From the NCBI GenBank assembly GCA_023428245.1, contig JAEYYX010000093.1:1-50147 (forward strand): a stretch of 50,147 nt of DNA, given 5' to 3'. The stretch is from Pseudomonadota bacterium. Its GTDB lineage: Bacteria; Myxococcota_A; Polyangia; Polyangiales; Polyangiaceae. Shown here in pieces: positions 24,936 through 34,077 of the stretch (position 1 is its first letter; every line of letters begins with the position of its first letter). The translations under genes were made by a program, and so were the position numbers. The notes below the pieces were generated by a model, which saw only the letters and a list, made by a program, of their open reading frames with translations, was not told where the DNA came from and ran no database searches.

Positions 24936-25607
24936 ATCAAACTGAAGTTTGGAGGTGATGAGGGCGCCCGAGGAAAATCCTGTGAGCTCTTCTTCGAGCA
25001 CCCGGCCGTCGATTGCCGTCAGGCGCAGGGTGAAGGCTCCGTCACCGAAGCCGTCTCCTCGCGTCAGGGTGCCGTCGGTTCCGCGCTCGAGAGTTGTGAA
25101 CGTTTTTTCGTTCTGCCGCTTCACCTCGACTTTACTCAGGGGGAGCCGCGCGTTCCGGACCCAGAGGCTCGTCCAATAGGCATGTGCGGCCTCCTGGAAC
25201 TCGTAGACAACGTTCCCAGCGAGGGGAGACGCGGTGAGGCGCCATTGCATGGTTCGTGGGTACTCGCCTTCATGGATCGCGGCGAAGACGCTCGGACTCA
25301 CATCAATATCACCGGGGCTTCGGTGCACGCCGTAGGTTACGAGGCCCGCTACGATGCTATGTCCGCGTTCAGTCTCGATCTCGATCTCGATACACGCATC
25401 ACAGAGCGCACCGTCGGCCCCGAGCTCATTCGAGATGCCTGCTATGTACTCCCCGTAAAGCCCCACGGTGTCCCTGAGTTCGCTTCGGTAGCCTCCCGCG
25501 GGAGCGCAGGCGCTTTGCCAGGCGCTCTCGCGGAAATCGACGGGACCCTCATGGTATTGTCCCGAGTGTTTCTCGCCGAAGGCTACACCCGAAGGGTCGG
25601 GAGGTGT
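24933..25607 (-). pseudogene. expansin-like protein (EXLX family), start missing
   Basis: From GTG 25466 there are 177 residues, but the same frame is open 47 codons further up to a TGA at 25608-25610 with no ATG, GTG or TTG. That extension (SAWQSACAPAGGYRSELRD) reads as part of the six-stranded double-psi barrel. Downstream, CDACIEI, GDIDVSPSVFAAI and the CBM63-like domain (GNVVYEFQE, YWTSLWVRNARLPLSKVEV, GDGFGDGAFTLRLT) match bacterial expansins such as Bacillus YoaJ. The conserved VTD motif is VTYGVH here, losing one barrel Asp, while the Asp in DIDVSP remains. No signal peptide is encoded. It is probably inactivated, or starts through a frameshift or unusual codon. Confidence 0.7.
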
Positions 25608-26052
25608 TCATCGGGAACTTTCCTTATGCACGCAATATGCGACCTCCAACCCGGGAGAGATAAGGACGGATGGCGTCCCGCCCAGCCAACGCAGATATAC
25701 CTTGCTCACAAAGTTCGACCAAGGACGGTAGACGGGGAAGGCGTGCCGTTGATTCCGCGCCAAAACGCGGGAGTCCGAACGGGATTTGCCTGACAATGAA
25801 ATGTCCGGCCACTAGTCCCTGGGAATGGAGCTCGTTTTACTCGACGCTGTCGCGGAATTTCCTGCACAGAATCTGGGACTCTGCCGAGTGAGCGCTCTCA
25901 CGGTCAGATGGCAAACGCCGCGGGCGTCTTCTCTCTGCTGTGAGAAGCGCGGTCGCTTTGCGCCTGCTGCGACGCGTGCTCGCTGACTCCCTTCGCTCCT
26001 CCCGCAAAGGAGAAGCTCATTGTCCGGACCCTCGATAAAAAAGGTATCGCTC
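25608..26052. other. gene-free stretch between expansin frame and sulfotransferase-like gene
   Basis: About 445 bases separate the expansin remnant from the plus-strand lipoprotein. No stable gene is seen. The lost 5' end of the expansin gene and divergent promoters would be expected here. I could not identify a signal peptide in any minus frame leading into the expansin. Confidence 0.4.
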
Positions 26053-27738
26053 GTGAAACCCAAGTCCAGTCCCCTTCCCTTTCGTAAACTCGCCGGCGTG
26101 TGTCTCGCGCTCGGCGTTATGCTTGCTTGTTCCGAGGCGCCGATCGATGGCAGCGAGGACGGGGGCCTGGACGGCGGTGAAACCGGAGGAGCCGGCCCCG
26201 GGGCGGGCGGATCCGGAAGCGGAGCTGGGCCCGGGGGCGGCGGCTTCGGCAATCCTGGGAGCGGAGGCTCGGGCCTCGGACCGGGAGCCGGCGGCTTTGG
26301 GAACCCGGGCAGCGGGGGGTCTGGGCTCGGCCCCGGCGTGGGGGGCACCGGAAATTCACCTTCCGTGGGCGGACAGTCAGCCGGCGGGAGCGGCCCGGGA
26401 GGAACTGGTGGCGCGGCCCCTGTCGGCGCAGATGGTTTGACCGACCTGACTGCGTTCACGCCGGCGACTTGCACCATCACGCCGACGGTCATGAATGCGT
26501 CGAGGATTCCGACGGTGGGAGTCGCGACGTTCACCGCGGACCTGCCTGGCGCCGATCGAGCGGTCATTCAGTTCGGTGAAACGACCCAGTATTCGTTCGA
26601 AGCGCCCGTAGATTGGGCGGCGGACGGACACAAAACGCTCCTGCTTGGCATCCCTGCCAACACCGACGTGCACTATCGAATCGCGGTGTTCTCCGGAAAC
26701 AGCGTGTGTGTGAGTTCTGATGCGACCTACAAGAGCGGACCGTTGCCGAACGGAGGGCCATCGGACGTTACCCTGACGAAGGGTCCGAGCACGATCGCGC
26801 CCGCGAAAGGATTCATGCTCTTCACGAGCGGCGTCACGGGCATGGGCGGCACCTGGGTGTGGATCGTGAACAAAGCGGGTCGCGTGGTCTGGAGCTACCA
26901 ATTCAAGACGGGCTCGATCCGCGGTCACATGTCCTGGGACGGGAAGTACATGTACAACCGAGACCTCGGGCCCTTCAACTCCGGCAATGGCGGTTCGATC
27001 AACAGAGTTGCCATGGACGGGACGGGGGAGACCACGGTCCAAACCATAGGCGGCAATCACCACGACTTCACAGTTACGCCGACGGGTATCGCCTACATCT
27101 CCAAGGAAGCTCAAGGGCAATGCGACAGGATCTACACCGCGGGACCTGACGGCTCTGGAGGAAAGATGCTCGTCGATCTCGACGCTGTTTTCGGAAAGTT
27201 CGGCAATGCCGGGGGTGGCGGCACGACGGGCGAAAAGTGCCACGTCAACGCCATCCATTACTACTCGGATCGCAAGGTGTTTACGCTTTCCGATCGTGAG
27301 AAGGACGCGATCGCCATGTACTCGGAGACAGGGGAATACGTCGCCTCCATCGGAAAACAGCCGTCAGAACCCCTCGACCACCATATCCTCGCCGAGAAGA
27401 CGGGCTCCGACTGGCGCGTTCAACACGGACACGATTGGTACGAAGAGAACAAGATCGTACTCTGGAGCAACGGCTCCTTCGGCGGGGGCTCGTCGAAGGT
27501 CCTCCACTATACGATCAACGGCTCGAACGCGACGCTCGACTGGTCCTTCACGATGGTGGGGAACTCACCGACGCTCGGAGACGCCACGCGACTCAAGAAC
27601 GGGAACTATCTCCTCACGAACAGTCAGGGCGGGATCGTCTACGAGATCGATCCGAACCAACAGCTCATTCATTCGATGCGTGGTTCCGGTGGATATTCGA
27701 CGCATCGAACTTCGCTCTACGGCGCGCCGGATTTCTAA
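26053..27738 (+). CDS. lipoprotein, arylsulfotransferase (ASST)-like propeller
   Basis: GTG 26053 gives 561 residues with signal LAGVCLALGVMLAC and lipobox Cys ~21; a TTG at 26020 is a weaker start. A Gly/Ser-rich linker spans ~25-125. An Ig/Fn3-like strand set follows (~135-225). The C-terminal ~330 residues show the ASST-type propeller pattern: TWVWIVNKAGRVVWSYQF, GGNHHDFTVTPTGIAYI, EKCHVNAIHYY, RVQHGHDWYEENKIVLWSNG, NYLLTNSQGGIVYEIDP. The repeated His residues resemble the PAPS-independent aryl sulfotransferase active face, but a catalytic role is not proven. It is monocistronic, ending in the strong terminator at 27795. Confidence 0.8.
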   Translation: MKPKSSPLPFRKLAGVCLALGVMLACSEAPIDGSEDGGLDGGETGGAGPGAGGSGSGAGPGGGGFGNPGSGGSGLGPGAGGFGNPGSGGSGLGPGVGGTGNSPSVGGQSAGGSGPGGTGGAAPVGADGLTDLTAFTPATCTITPTVMNASRIPTVGVATFTADLPGADRAVIQFGETTQYSFEAPVDWAADGHKTLLLGIPANTDVHYRIAVFSGNSVCVSSDATYKSGPLPNGGPSDVTLTKGPSTIAPAKGFMLFTSGVTGMGGTWVWIVNKAGRVVWSYQFKTGSIRGHMSWDGKYMYNRDLGPFNSGNGGSINRVAMDGTGETTVQTIGGNHHDFTVTPTGIAYISKEAQGQCDRIYTAGPDGSGGKMLVDLDAVFGKFGNAGGGGTTGEKCHVNAIHYYSDRKVFTLSDREKDAIAMYSETGEYVASIGKQPSEPLDHHILAEKTGSDWRVQHGHDWYEENKIVLWSNGSFGGGSSKVLHYTINGSNATLDWSFTMVGNSPTLGDATRLKNGNYLLTNSQGGIVYEIDPNQQLIHSMRGSGGYSTHRTSLYGAPDF

Positions 27739-27794
27739 TCGGCAGGTTCATGTGGCGTCGGCTGTGCCGGAGTCACGCTGAGCGAGGATGAGAG

Positions 27795-27826
27795 AACCCC
27801 GCGGCGCGAGCGCCGCGGGGTTTTTT
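27795..27826 (+). terminator. strong rho-independent terminator
   Basis: AACCCCGCGGCG (27795-27806), loop CGAG, CGCCGCGGGGTT (27811-27822) form a perfect 12-bp stem followed by TTTT and more pyrimidines. It lies 57 bases after the stop of the sulfotransferase-like gene. Confidence 0.9.
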
Positions 27827-27840
27827 CTTTGAGGGGAGGA

Positions 27841-27962
27841 GCGAAGCGAGCGGTCGGTGGAGAGAAGGAGCGAAGCGAGGGTTCGGCGCGGCGGGTAGCG
27901 AAGCGAGCGGTCGGTTGGGAAGAGCGAAGCGAGAATTCGGCTAGGAGAAGGAGCGAAGCGAG
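27841..27962. repeat. five interspersed copies of GCGAAGCGAG
   Basis: GCGAAGCGAG occurs at 27841, 27870, 27898, 27924 and 27953, spaced 26-29 bases. Most copies are followed by a variable TCGG or TTCGG-bearing stretch. The array begins right after the terminator and contains no gene. The spacing is about 2.5-3 helical turns. It is not CRISPR-like because the unit is 10 bases and the intervening sequence is short and partly conserved. Confidence 0.75.
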
Positions 27963-28059
27963 CGCCGTCGAGTGCAGGTGAAGGCTCGGTTGAGTCCGGT
28001 GGATGTGATGGACCGGGGCCTCAAAGGGCGGATGGGGCTCGTGAGCTTTCCGGAGAGTT

Positions 28060-28245
28060 GGATTGCGTCGAGTGCGGGTGCGGCTGCGTCGAGTTCGGGC
28101 GCGGTGGACTGCGTCGAGCTGCGTCGGGCCGCGTCGAGCTCGAGCGCGGTGGGCTGCGTGGAGCCGCGTCGGGCTGCGTGGAGCCGCGTCGGGCTGCGTC
28201 GAGCTGCGTCGGGTCGCGGCCGCGTCGAGTTCGGGCTGCGGCGGA
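28060..28245. repeat. GC-rich tandem repeats built on GCGTCGAG/GCGTCGGG
   Basis: The stretch is made of imperfect units such as tgcgtcgag and tgcgtcggg. It includes a 20-base unit (ggctgcgtggagccgcgtcg) present twice in succession around 28160-28200. No ORF here has convincing composition; the Arg/Pro-rich frames are repeat by-products. It separates the GCGAAGCGAG array from the outer-membrane barrel gene. Confidence 0.65.
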
Positions 28246-28348
28246 GCGCGGCGGGCGACGGGTGTGCCCATCCCCCTGATGGCGCAGGGGCTCAGGGGGA
28301 ACGGGCTCAGAACGGGTGAGGAGCGCGCGGCAGGGCGCGTGCGGCGCG

Positions 28349-28392
28349 CAGGGAGGCGATCAGAACGAGGCAGGGAGGCGATTAGAACGAGG
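28349..28392. repeat. 22-bp direct duplication at the 3' end of the barrel gene
   Basis: CAGGGAGGCGATCAGAACGAGG (28349-28370, written 5'->3' in two parts as CAGGGAGGCGAT and CAGAACGAGG) is repeated at 28371-28392 with one change (C to T). The second copy contains the gene's stop codon and last codons. This is a recent tandem duplication of the gene end. Confidence 0.8.
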
Positions 28393-29923
28393 CGCGGAGC
28401 TCGAAGTAGCCGGAGCTCAGAGCTTCGCGGACCATGTAGAAGAGCGTGCCTTCGGGGCCTGCGTAAATCTCAGCGCCGACGTAGGCGCTGAGTCCGCCGG
28501 TGATTTGATAGCCGACCTTCGGCATGAGCGCCCATTCGCTGGTGCTGAAGTTCACGAGACCCAGTGCGGAGATCGAGAGCTTCTCTTGGAGCAGCTTCCA
28601 TTCAGCGCGGACCGAAGCCAAATGTTGCACTTCTCTTAGCTGATTGAAGAGCATTTGGTTCGAGTTCCAAGTGAGATCAGTGAGCGCCAGGTTTACGTTC
28701 GGCTGACCGTCGAGCGCGTTGATCAGATCTTGGTCGCTTCCGGAGGTGAAGCGCTTCGGCTCCCAGTCGAACGTATAGCGTCCGAGATACTGGGCGATGA
28801 TCATGACATCGCCGAACTCGTGATCGACGCCGAGCACCCACTGCAAGTCGGGTTTCGGCGTGTAAGGTCGCTCTGCTCGGGCGATCGGAGAACGGAAGGC
28901 CGCCTCACCGCGTACACCGAGCCAGTCGCCGATCGTCGTCGAGAAGTCGCCGCCGATGACGTGATGGTTATAGGCGGTGCGGGTGACGAAAACCGCCGGG
29001 CGCTCCGGGGTCTCAGCACCCATGCCGCCGAGGTAGCCGTTATATTCGAAGCCCGGGAGGGGCGCGTAGCCGTAAAGATAGGAGACGGAGGCGTCGAACT
29101 TGTCGAGCTCGAGGTGCAGTCGGCCGGCGAAGGTGCCGCTGCCGAGGCTCTGCGTCGGATAGCGAGGCTCCTGGAATTCGACGAAGCGGTTGATCTCGAC
29201 GTCGGGATAGGTCGTCGCGACATAGAGCGGCATCCAGACGCCTTCGACGCGGAACGGGAGCAGGTTCAAGTAGACGCGCGCGCCGATGTTGCCGAGGCGG
29301 CGATCGTCTTCCATGGGCGAGCGGATGCGAAAGTCGACGGCCGAGAGATTGTTCGTCGGATTGAAGGCGTCGGCGCGTCCCCAGACGACGATTTGTTTTC
29401 CGAGACGGATGTCGAAGGGACCCGCGTACAAGTTGACGTAGGCTTCGCGGAGATCGAGGAAGAGGCCGCTATCGGAGAGCTGTTGGCCGTAGCGAAAGCG
29501 CATATCCGCGAAGGCGCTGCCCCAGGTGCCTTTTCGAACCGTCGGCTGAAGGCTGAGCTCGCCGTAGGCCGCGTTGATGCCGGCGGTGGTTCTGCCGTCC
29601 CCTGTGGGCACGACGCCGATGAAGGTGTCGCCACGCACGTAGCCGCCGAGCTCGAAGGAGAGCCCGCCGGAGCTCGAGTCGTCGCTGCTCGAGGAACCGG
29701 CGCTCTCGAAGAGGCCACCACCCGTCGAGACTTCGGCCGCCGCTTCGTCGTCACCGGCGGTGGTGGTCTCGTCCGTGGCGAGGGATTCTTCTGCGGGAGC
29801 GTCCTCGACAGGGCTTTCCTGCGCATAGGCCGTCGGGGCGCACAAGAGCACCAGCCAGGTCAGGGAGCCGAGCCTTCCGAGGGAGCGGCGGAGAGAAAGG
29901 GGGCGGAGAGAAGTTCTGCGCAT
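28382..29923 (-). CDS. outer-membrane beta-barrel (porin-like, DUF1302-type)
   Basis: 513 residues with a Sec signal (LTWLVLLCAPTAYAQ). An acidic, Ser-rich segment (~36-90) is followed by alternating beta-strands. The motif RLGKQIVVWGRADAFNPTN (~173) is characteristic of this class of outer-membrane porins. The protein ends in an aromatic strand (YFELRASF) with terminal Phe for BAM recognition. The ligand is unknown. The gene lies downstream of a lipoprotein gene on the same strand (117-base gap with a strong hairpin). Its 3' end is duplicated as a 22-bp repeat. Confidence 0.8.
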   Translation of the reverse strand: MRRTSLRPLSLRRSLGRLGSLTWLVLLCAPTAYAQESPVEDAPAEESLATDETTTAGDDEAAAEVSTGGGLFESAGSSSSDDSSSGGLSFELGGYVRGDTFIGVVPTGDGRTTAGINAAYGELSLQPTVRKGTWGSAFADMRFRYGQQLSDSGLFLDLREAYVNLYAGPFDIRLGKQIVVWGRADAFNPTNNLSAVDFRIRSPMEDDRRLGNIGARVYLNLLPFRVEGVWMPLYVATTYPDVEINRFVEFQEPRYPTQSLGSGTFAGRLHLELDKFDASVSYLYGYAPLPGFEYNGYLGGMGAETPERPAVFVTRTAYNHHVIGGDFSTTIGDWLGVRGEAAFRSPIARAERPYTPKPDLQWVLGVDHEFGDVMIIAQYLGRYTFDWEPKRFTSGSDQDLINALDGQPNVNLALTDLTWNSNQMLFNQLREVQHLASVRAEWKLLQEKLSISALGLVNFSTSEWALMPKVGYQITGGLSAYVGAEIYAGPEGTLFYMVREALSSGYFELRASF

Positions 29924-29997
29924 GAAAGTTGTGAGACGCTCGGGAGATGGAGGAGTGGCCCGGAATCGATCGAGCCTCTCGTTACGATCGAGCCACT

Positions 29998-30020
29998 CCG
30001 CGCCGCGAGCCGCGGCGCGG
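29998..30020. repeat. perfect GC-rich hairpin between lipoprotein and barrel genes
   Basis: CCGCGCCGCG-AGC-CGCGGCGCGG is a perfect 10-bp inverted repeat with a 3-base loop and no T-run. It lies just after the stop of the 30041 lipoprotein gene. It may attenuate or stabilise the upstream transcript. Confidence 0.5.
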
Positions 30021-30040
30021 GAGCCGAAATGAGAGACCTG

Positions 30041-31249
30041 TTATGGGCAGGTCTTGAGCGGGCTGATGTACCAAGGGGTCGGGTTGCGACAGATGTTTTT
30101 GGCGCAGAGCAGCATCAAGAGATACTGGTCGGTCGTTCCAGCGGGCACTCCAGTGAAGGCCACGCTCGGGTTCAGCTCGTTGACCAATTCCGCATCGCTC
30201 AGGGTGTAACTCGAGCCGGCGTAGATCGTGCCACGCCAGAGGTCGAGGGGGATGCCCTCGAGGCGGGTGAATTCGGTGCTCAGATCGACGTCAGCCGCGT
30301 AACGAGCGATCGCGATCTCGGAGATGCCGTTGTTCGGGAAGGGCAGGTTCGTTCCGTAGCCGCGCGTCGCGATCGTCGAGCCCCAGTCGACGCTGATGTT
30401 GTTCGTGCCCGCGGGGACGAGCGTATCCTGGACGCTGGCGAGGTCGGGCGTTGCGGTGATGACCGTCGAGGCGTTCGTCAGCATGACCGTCGAGGGACCG
30501 GCGTCGTCGAGCGCGAAGGCTTGGATCATCTTCACGCTGTAACCGAACTTCGGATCGCCGCTGGTCACCTCGGGATTGCTCTGGAGCATCAGAGTCAGAG
30601 GCTTCGAGCCGTCGATGTAGCTGCTGAGCTGGTCGAGGGGCAAAGGCTCCTGACCGGGCAGAAGGAAGCTGCTGAGCTTCGCGGAGGTAGCGCCCGCGGT
30701 CGGGTGGTAAGCGGCGATCAGCGCGTAGCCTTCGAGCTCGGGGCTGTCGGTGCTGATCCCTTGGGCGACCTGCTCGATGCTGTAGGTGTCGAGCCAAACC
30801 ACGAGAACGGCGTGCGTGATGTCAGCAGCGCTCACCGGGTTGCCGAACATGTCAGTGCTCACCCCTGACCAATCGAAGACGACCTCGGGATCGCTCTTCT
30901 TCATCGGCGTCGTCGGAAGGCTGACGTTCGCCTGGATCTTGACGTTGTTCTTCTCGTCCGCGAAGATCTTGAAGGGCATTTCACCCGAACCGCAGGCGCT
31001 GTTCATTGGCTCGTCGCTGCCACCTCCGCCGCTTCCCGGTGCGTTTCCTCCAGCGCCCTGAGTGAGGCCACCAGTTCCCTGTTCGCTCCCGCCAGTACCA
31101 GGGACACCCGAGCCTCCCGAGCCACCTGTAACGCCGCCGTCGTCACAGCCGGTGAGCAGCGTGGTGAAGGCAGTCAGGGTTCCGAGCAGCGCGCAGGAAG
31201 TGAGTCGGGTGAGAGATGGACGGAAGCGGGAAGGGGATAAAGAAGTCAC
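30041..31249 (-). CDS. lipoprotein with Gly-rich linker, unknown function
   Basis: GTG 31249 gives 402 residues and a tidy signal (LTSCALLGTLTAFTTLLTGC); the ATG at 31345 would add a 32-residue leader. After lipobox Cys ~29 a short Gly/Thr linker runs to ~68. Ordered beta-rich sequence follows with DWSGVSTDMFGNPVSAADI, FGYSVKMIQAFALDD and a Cys pair near the C-terminus (CAKNICRNP ... KTCP). No domain is recognised. It is divergent from the fadL-like gene. Confidence 0.7.
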   Translation of the reverse strand: MTSLSPSRFRPSLTRLTSCALLGTLTAFTTLLTGCDDGGVTGGSGGSGVPGTGGSEQGTGGLTQGAGGNAPGSGGGGSDEPMNSACGSGEMPFKIFADEKNNVKIQANVSLPTTPMKKSDPEVVFDWSGVSTDMFGNPVSAADITHAVLVVWLDTYSIEQVAQGISTDSPELEGYALIAAYHPTAGATSAKLSSFLLPGQEPLPLDQLSSYIDGSKPLTLMLQSNPEVTSGDPKFGYSVKMIQAFALDDAGPSTVMLTNASTVITATPDLASVQDTLVPAGTNNISVDWGSTIATRGYGTNLPFPNNGISEIAIARYAADVDLSTEFTRLEGIPLDLWRGTIYAGSSYTLSDAELVNELNPSVAFTGVPAGTTDQYLLMLLCAKNICRNPTPWYISPLKTCP

Positions 31250-31689
31250 TTGCTCGATAGTCCGTATTTCAGAAGGAACGCCGGAAGAAACAGGCGTCGG
31301 GGAAGGAGTGTTCTTGAGCTTAGAGTTCGGGTGTGATCCGGTCAAAGCAGAACTGGCCTATTTCATGGGTGCCCGTAACAGTGTCCAGAAGCGGCAGAAC
31401 CAGGCACGGTTCGTCACTTATTGGACCAAAGATCAAGCCAGCGTTTCGAGAAGGTGGGCCGCGCTTTCGTGGAAGCGGCTTCATGTTCTCAGGAACCGAT
31501 GGGAGTCGTCGCCTGCCTCATCTTTCATGACACTTTCCGCGATGATGATGAAGCGATGAGTTCTGAGATTCTTGCTACCCGGAAAACTTCTGTTCGCACA
31601 GAAAACGCGAAGAAAGGCCTGAAACAGGGGACTTAGCGCTAGCGAAAACCAGTCTGATGCGCTGACGTCTCCCTTTCCGAGGACCCCAA
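31250..31689. other. divergent promoter region, no gene seen
   Basis: This 440-base gap lies between a minus-strand lipoprotein and the plus-strand FadL-like gene and is more AT-rich than its neighbours. A GAGGA at ~31677 serves as ribosome site for the FadL GTG. TTAGCGCTAG at ~31633 is a short palindrome. No sure promoter hexamers were identified. Confidence 0.4.
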
Positions 31690-33153
31690 GTGAACCAGAT
31701 CTTCCTTCGATTCAGTCTCGCTTCGTTAGTCGTTTGTGCCAGTGGTGTCGCCTCGGCGCAGGGGCTCTATGCTGGTTCGAAGGGCGCCCGTGTGGCGGGT
31801 CGAGCCGGAGCATTCGTTGCGAAGGCGGATGATCTCTCCGCGATCGAATACAACCCGGCGGGGATTGCTCGCCTCAAGGGGTGGACAGTTCAGATCAGCA
31901 ATCGCTTCTCTTACAACGAGGTCATTTTTGATCGCGCCCCGGCCACGGACGCGAATGGATTGACAGCGAACTTCGATCGGGCATCGAACACGCGCCCCCT
32001 GCAAGCTCTCGATCCATTGTTGGCGGTCGGTTATGATTTTGGGCTGAAAGACTTCGGCTTCGCGCTCTCCGTTTATTCTCCTCCTGGGACAGCCCGGGTT
32101 GGCTTCGACGAGACCCAAGGAGACATGCCGGCTCGTCCGAGCGGTCCTGCATATATGATGGTGGGTCGTGAGGCGGAGCTTCTGAAGTACTCCCTGAGCG
32201 CGGCCTACAAGTTCAAGGAGCTGTTCGGCGTCGGCCTCAGCGCGCAGCTCATGCACGTACCGAAGCTCGACTATTCCTTGCTCGTTCAGCCGATCACGAG
32301 TCGGGGCGGTGTCGGGAACCCTGTCTCGAGCGGCCTCGATGTGCGCTCCGAGGTCTCCGCCTCCGCTTTCCCGATTGTTCAGCTGATCTTGGGCGGTTGG
32401 TTCAAGCCTGTGTCATGGCTCGAGGTGGGCCTCTCCGGACAGGTGATTCCGACCACGATTCGCGCGAACGGCACGATCGAGCTGACGAGGCTCGCTGGGG
32501 AACAAGTGGTCGCGCTCACTCGGGATGGTGTCCCCGCGAATGACGTGCAGATGGTGATCCCTTTGCCGATGATGCTGCGCGGAGGAGTTCGTTATGTGCA
32601 CGAGAAGGATGGAGATCCGCTCTTCGATGTCGAGCTCGACGTCAGCTATCAAAACTGGTCGCGGGTCCAGAACTTCGCCCTCGATTCGCGGGGGCTGGTC
32701 GGCACGCTCACTGGCTTCGCGGTTCCGATCAACACAGTCATCATCGAGAAGGCCTGGCGTGATAGCTTCACGCTCGCGCTCGGCGGCGACTACCATGTCC
32801 TTCCGGAGAAGCTCACGGTTCGCGCCGGATTTGGCTACGATTCGGCGGTCGCTGATGCCGGTTACACGACCCCTGATTTCGCGACGGGACATCACCTGAC
32901 GGGTGGCCTCGGCGCATCGGTTCTCTTTGGGATCTTTGAGCTCGCCGTCGCTTACAACTACCGGCACCAGGTTCCGGTGAATGTCGCAGCGACTGATGGG
33001 CGCATCACCCAGATCAATCCACGGGCTTGTGAGATGGGCACCACCGCGGACTGTGCGACGGTCGAACCGGGTGGCCCCTCTCCGGTCGTCAACATCGGCA
33101 AGCACCAGGCGTTTTCACACAGCTTGTCGATCGACGGGATCTTCAGGTTTTGA
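31690..33153 (+). CDS. OmpP1/FadL-family outer-membrane transporter
   Basis: 487 residues from GTG 31690. The Sec signal (LASLVVCASGVASAQG) is followed by the hatch-region motif AGRAGAFVAKADDLSAIEYNPAGIARLKG, diagnostic of FadL/TodX proteins (the AxxNPA-type box). Beta-strands continue to a terminal IDGIFRF. It likely imports long-chain fatty acids or other hydrophobic compounds. Its 3' end overlaps the convergent prmC stop by 11 bases. Confidence 0.9.
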   Translation: MNQIFLRFSLASLVVCASGVASAQGLYAGSKGARVAGRAGAFVAKADDLSAIEYNPAGIARLKGWTVQISNRFSYNEVIFDRAPATDANGLTANFDRASNTRPLQALDPLLAVGYDFGLKDFGFALSVYSPPGTARVGFDETQGDMPARPSGPAYMMVGREAELLKYSLSAAYKFKELFGVGLSAQLMHVPKLDYSLLVQPITSRGGVGNPVSSGLDVRSEVSASAFPIVQLILGGWFKPVSWLEVGLSGQVIPTTIRANGTIELTRLAGEQVVALTRDGVPANDVQMVIPLPMMLRGGVRYVHEKDGDPLFDVELDVSYQNWSRVQNFALDSRGLVGTLTGFAVPINTVIIEKAWRDSFTLALGGDYHVLPEKLTVRAGFGYDSAVADAGYTTPDFATGHHLTGGLGASVLFGIFELAVAYNYRHQVPVNVAATDGRITQINPRACEMGTTADCATVEPGGPSPVVNIGKHQAFSHSLSIDGIFRF

Positions 33154-34033
33154 GAGCCGGCTTCTTCCCGCTGACCACCCGGTCGCGCCGGCCGTAGTCG
33201 CGCGTCAACTCGACATCGACGAAGCCTGCGTTCTTGAACAGTTCTTCCACGGCGGGACCTTGATCGGCTCCAATTTCCACAGCGAGCACGCCTCCTTGCG
33301 TCAGATGTGGAGGCGCGCCTTGGACGAGGGCGCGGTAGAAGTCGAGGCCATCTTCGCCGCCGTCGAGAGCCATACGCGGCTCGAAGTCGAGGATACCCTT
33401 GTCCAGGGCCGCGAGTTCGTCGCGGGAGATGTACGGGGGATTCGAGACGACCAGCTCGAAGCGTTCGCTGGGCTTGAGAGCGCTGAAGAGGTCGCTTTGA
33501 AGGAGCCGGAATCCCCAGACAGCGCCCAATCGGAGCGCGTTTTCTCGAGCCACCGCGAGGGCGTCTTCGCTCTTGTCGAGAGCGGTGACCTGCCAAGTGG
33601 GTCGTTCGCGGGCGAAGGTCACAGCGATCGCGCCGCTCCCGGTGCCGATGTCGAGGGCGCGTCCCGCGAGGCTCCGCGGACGCGTCCGAGCGAGGGCGAC
33701 GTCGATCAAGATTTCGGTTTCTGGGCGCGGGATGAGGACCCTCCGATCGACTCGGAACTCGCGGCCGTAGAACTCTTTTTTCCCGAGAATATAGGCAGAA
33801 GGTTCACCGCTCCGGCGCCTCTCGATGAGGGCGCGAAAGCGAGTGAGCTCTTCCTTCTTCAGAGGACGGTTCGCGTCGAGCAGGAGCTGCATGCGGCTCA
33901 TCTGAAGCTCATGACCGAGTAGGAGCTCAGCTTCGAGCCGCGGAGCCTCAAGGCCGCGTTTGCCGAAGTCTGCCGCGGCGAAGGAGAGGACCTTGGAGAT
34001 GGTCCATTGGGGCTCGGTCTGCGCGGATTCCAT
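33143..34033 (-). CDS. prmC: release-factor glutamine methyltransferase PrmC (HemK)
   Basis: ATG 34033 gives 296 residues, normal for PrmC; upstream in-frame codons to 34105 are not needed. An N-terminal helical domain (LSFAAADFGKRGLEAPRLEAELLL) precedes the Rossmann methyltransferase. Motifs are LIPRPETEIL, SAM-binding ALDIGTGSGAIAV and catalytic SNPPYI. It N5-methylates the Gln of the GGQ motif in RF1 and RF2. It is the third gene of a pilD-lipoprotein-prmC run and overlaps the 3' end of the fadL-like gene. Confidence 0.95.
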   Translation of the reverse strand: MESAQTEPQWTISKVLSFAAADFGKRGLEAPRLEAELLLGHELQMSRMQLLLDANRPLKKEELTRFRALIERRRSGEPSAYILGKKEFYGREFRVDRRVLIPRPETEILIDVALARTRPRSLAGRALDIGTGSGAIAVTFARERPTWQVTALDKSEDALAVARENALRLGAVWGFRLLQSDLFSALKPSERFELVVSNPPYISRDELAALDKGILDFEPRMALDGGEDGLDFYRALVQGAPPHLTQGGVLAVEIGADQGPAVEELFKNAGFVDVELTRDYGRRDRVVSGKKPALKT

Positions 34034-34077
34034 GAGCAGGGCGGCTCGCTCATAACCCGAAGAGCCCGAAAAATCTC

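Noticed and set aside
27841..27962. CRISPR-like regularly spaced repeats
   Set aside because: The repeat is only 10 bases, gaps are 16-19 bases and partly conserved, and there are no cas genes.
27735..28271. 178-residue Arg/Pro/Thr-rich minus-strand ORF
   Set aside because: It is generated by the terminator and GC-rich repeats; no signal, ribosome site or family.
28655..30868. 737-codon plus-strand open frame
   Set aside because: It runs antisense across two genes with signal peptides (28382 and 30041) and the hairpin between them; no homology pattern.
33143..33153. Overlap of fadL-like and prmC 3' ends as a sign of frameshift
   Set aside because: Both C-termini are natural for their families; an 11-base convergent overlap is ordinary.
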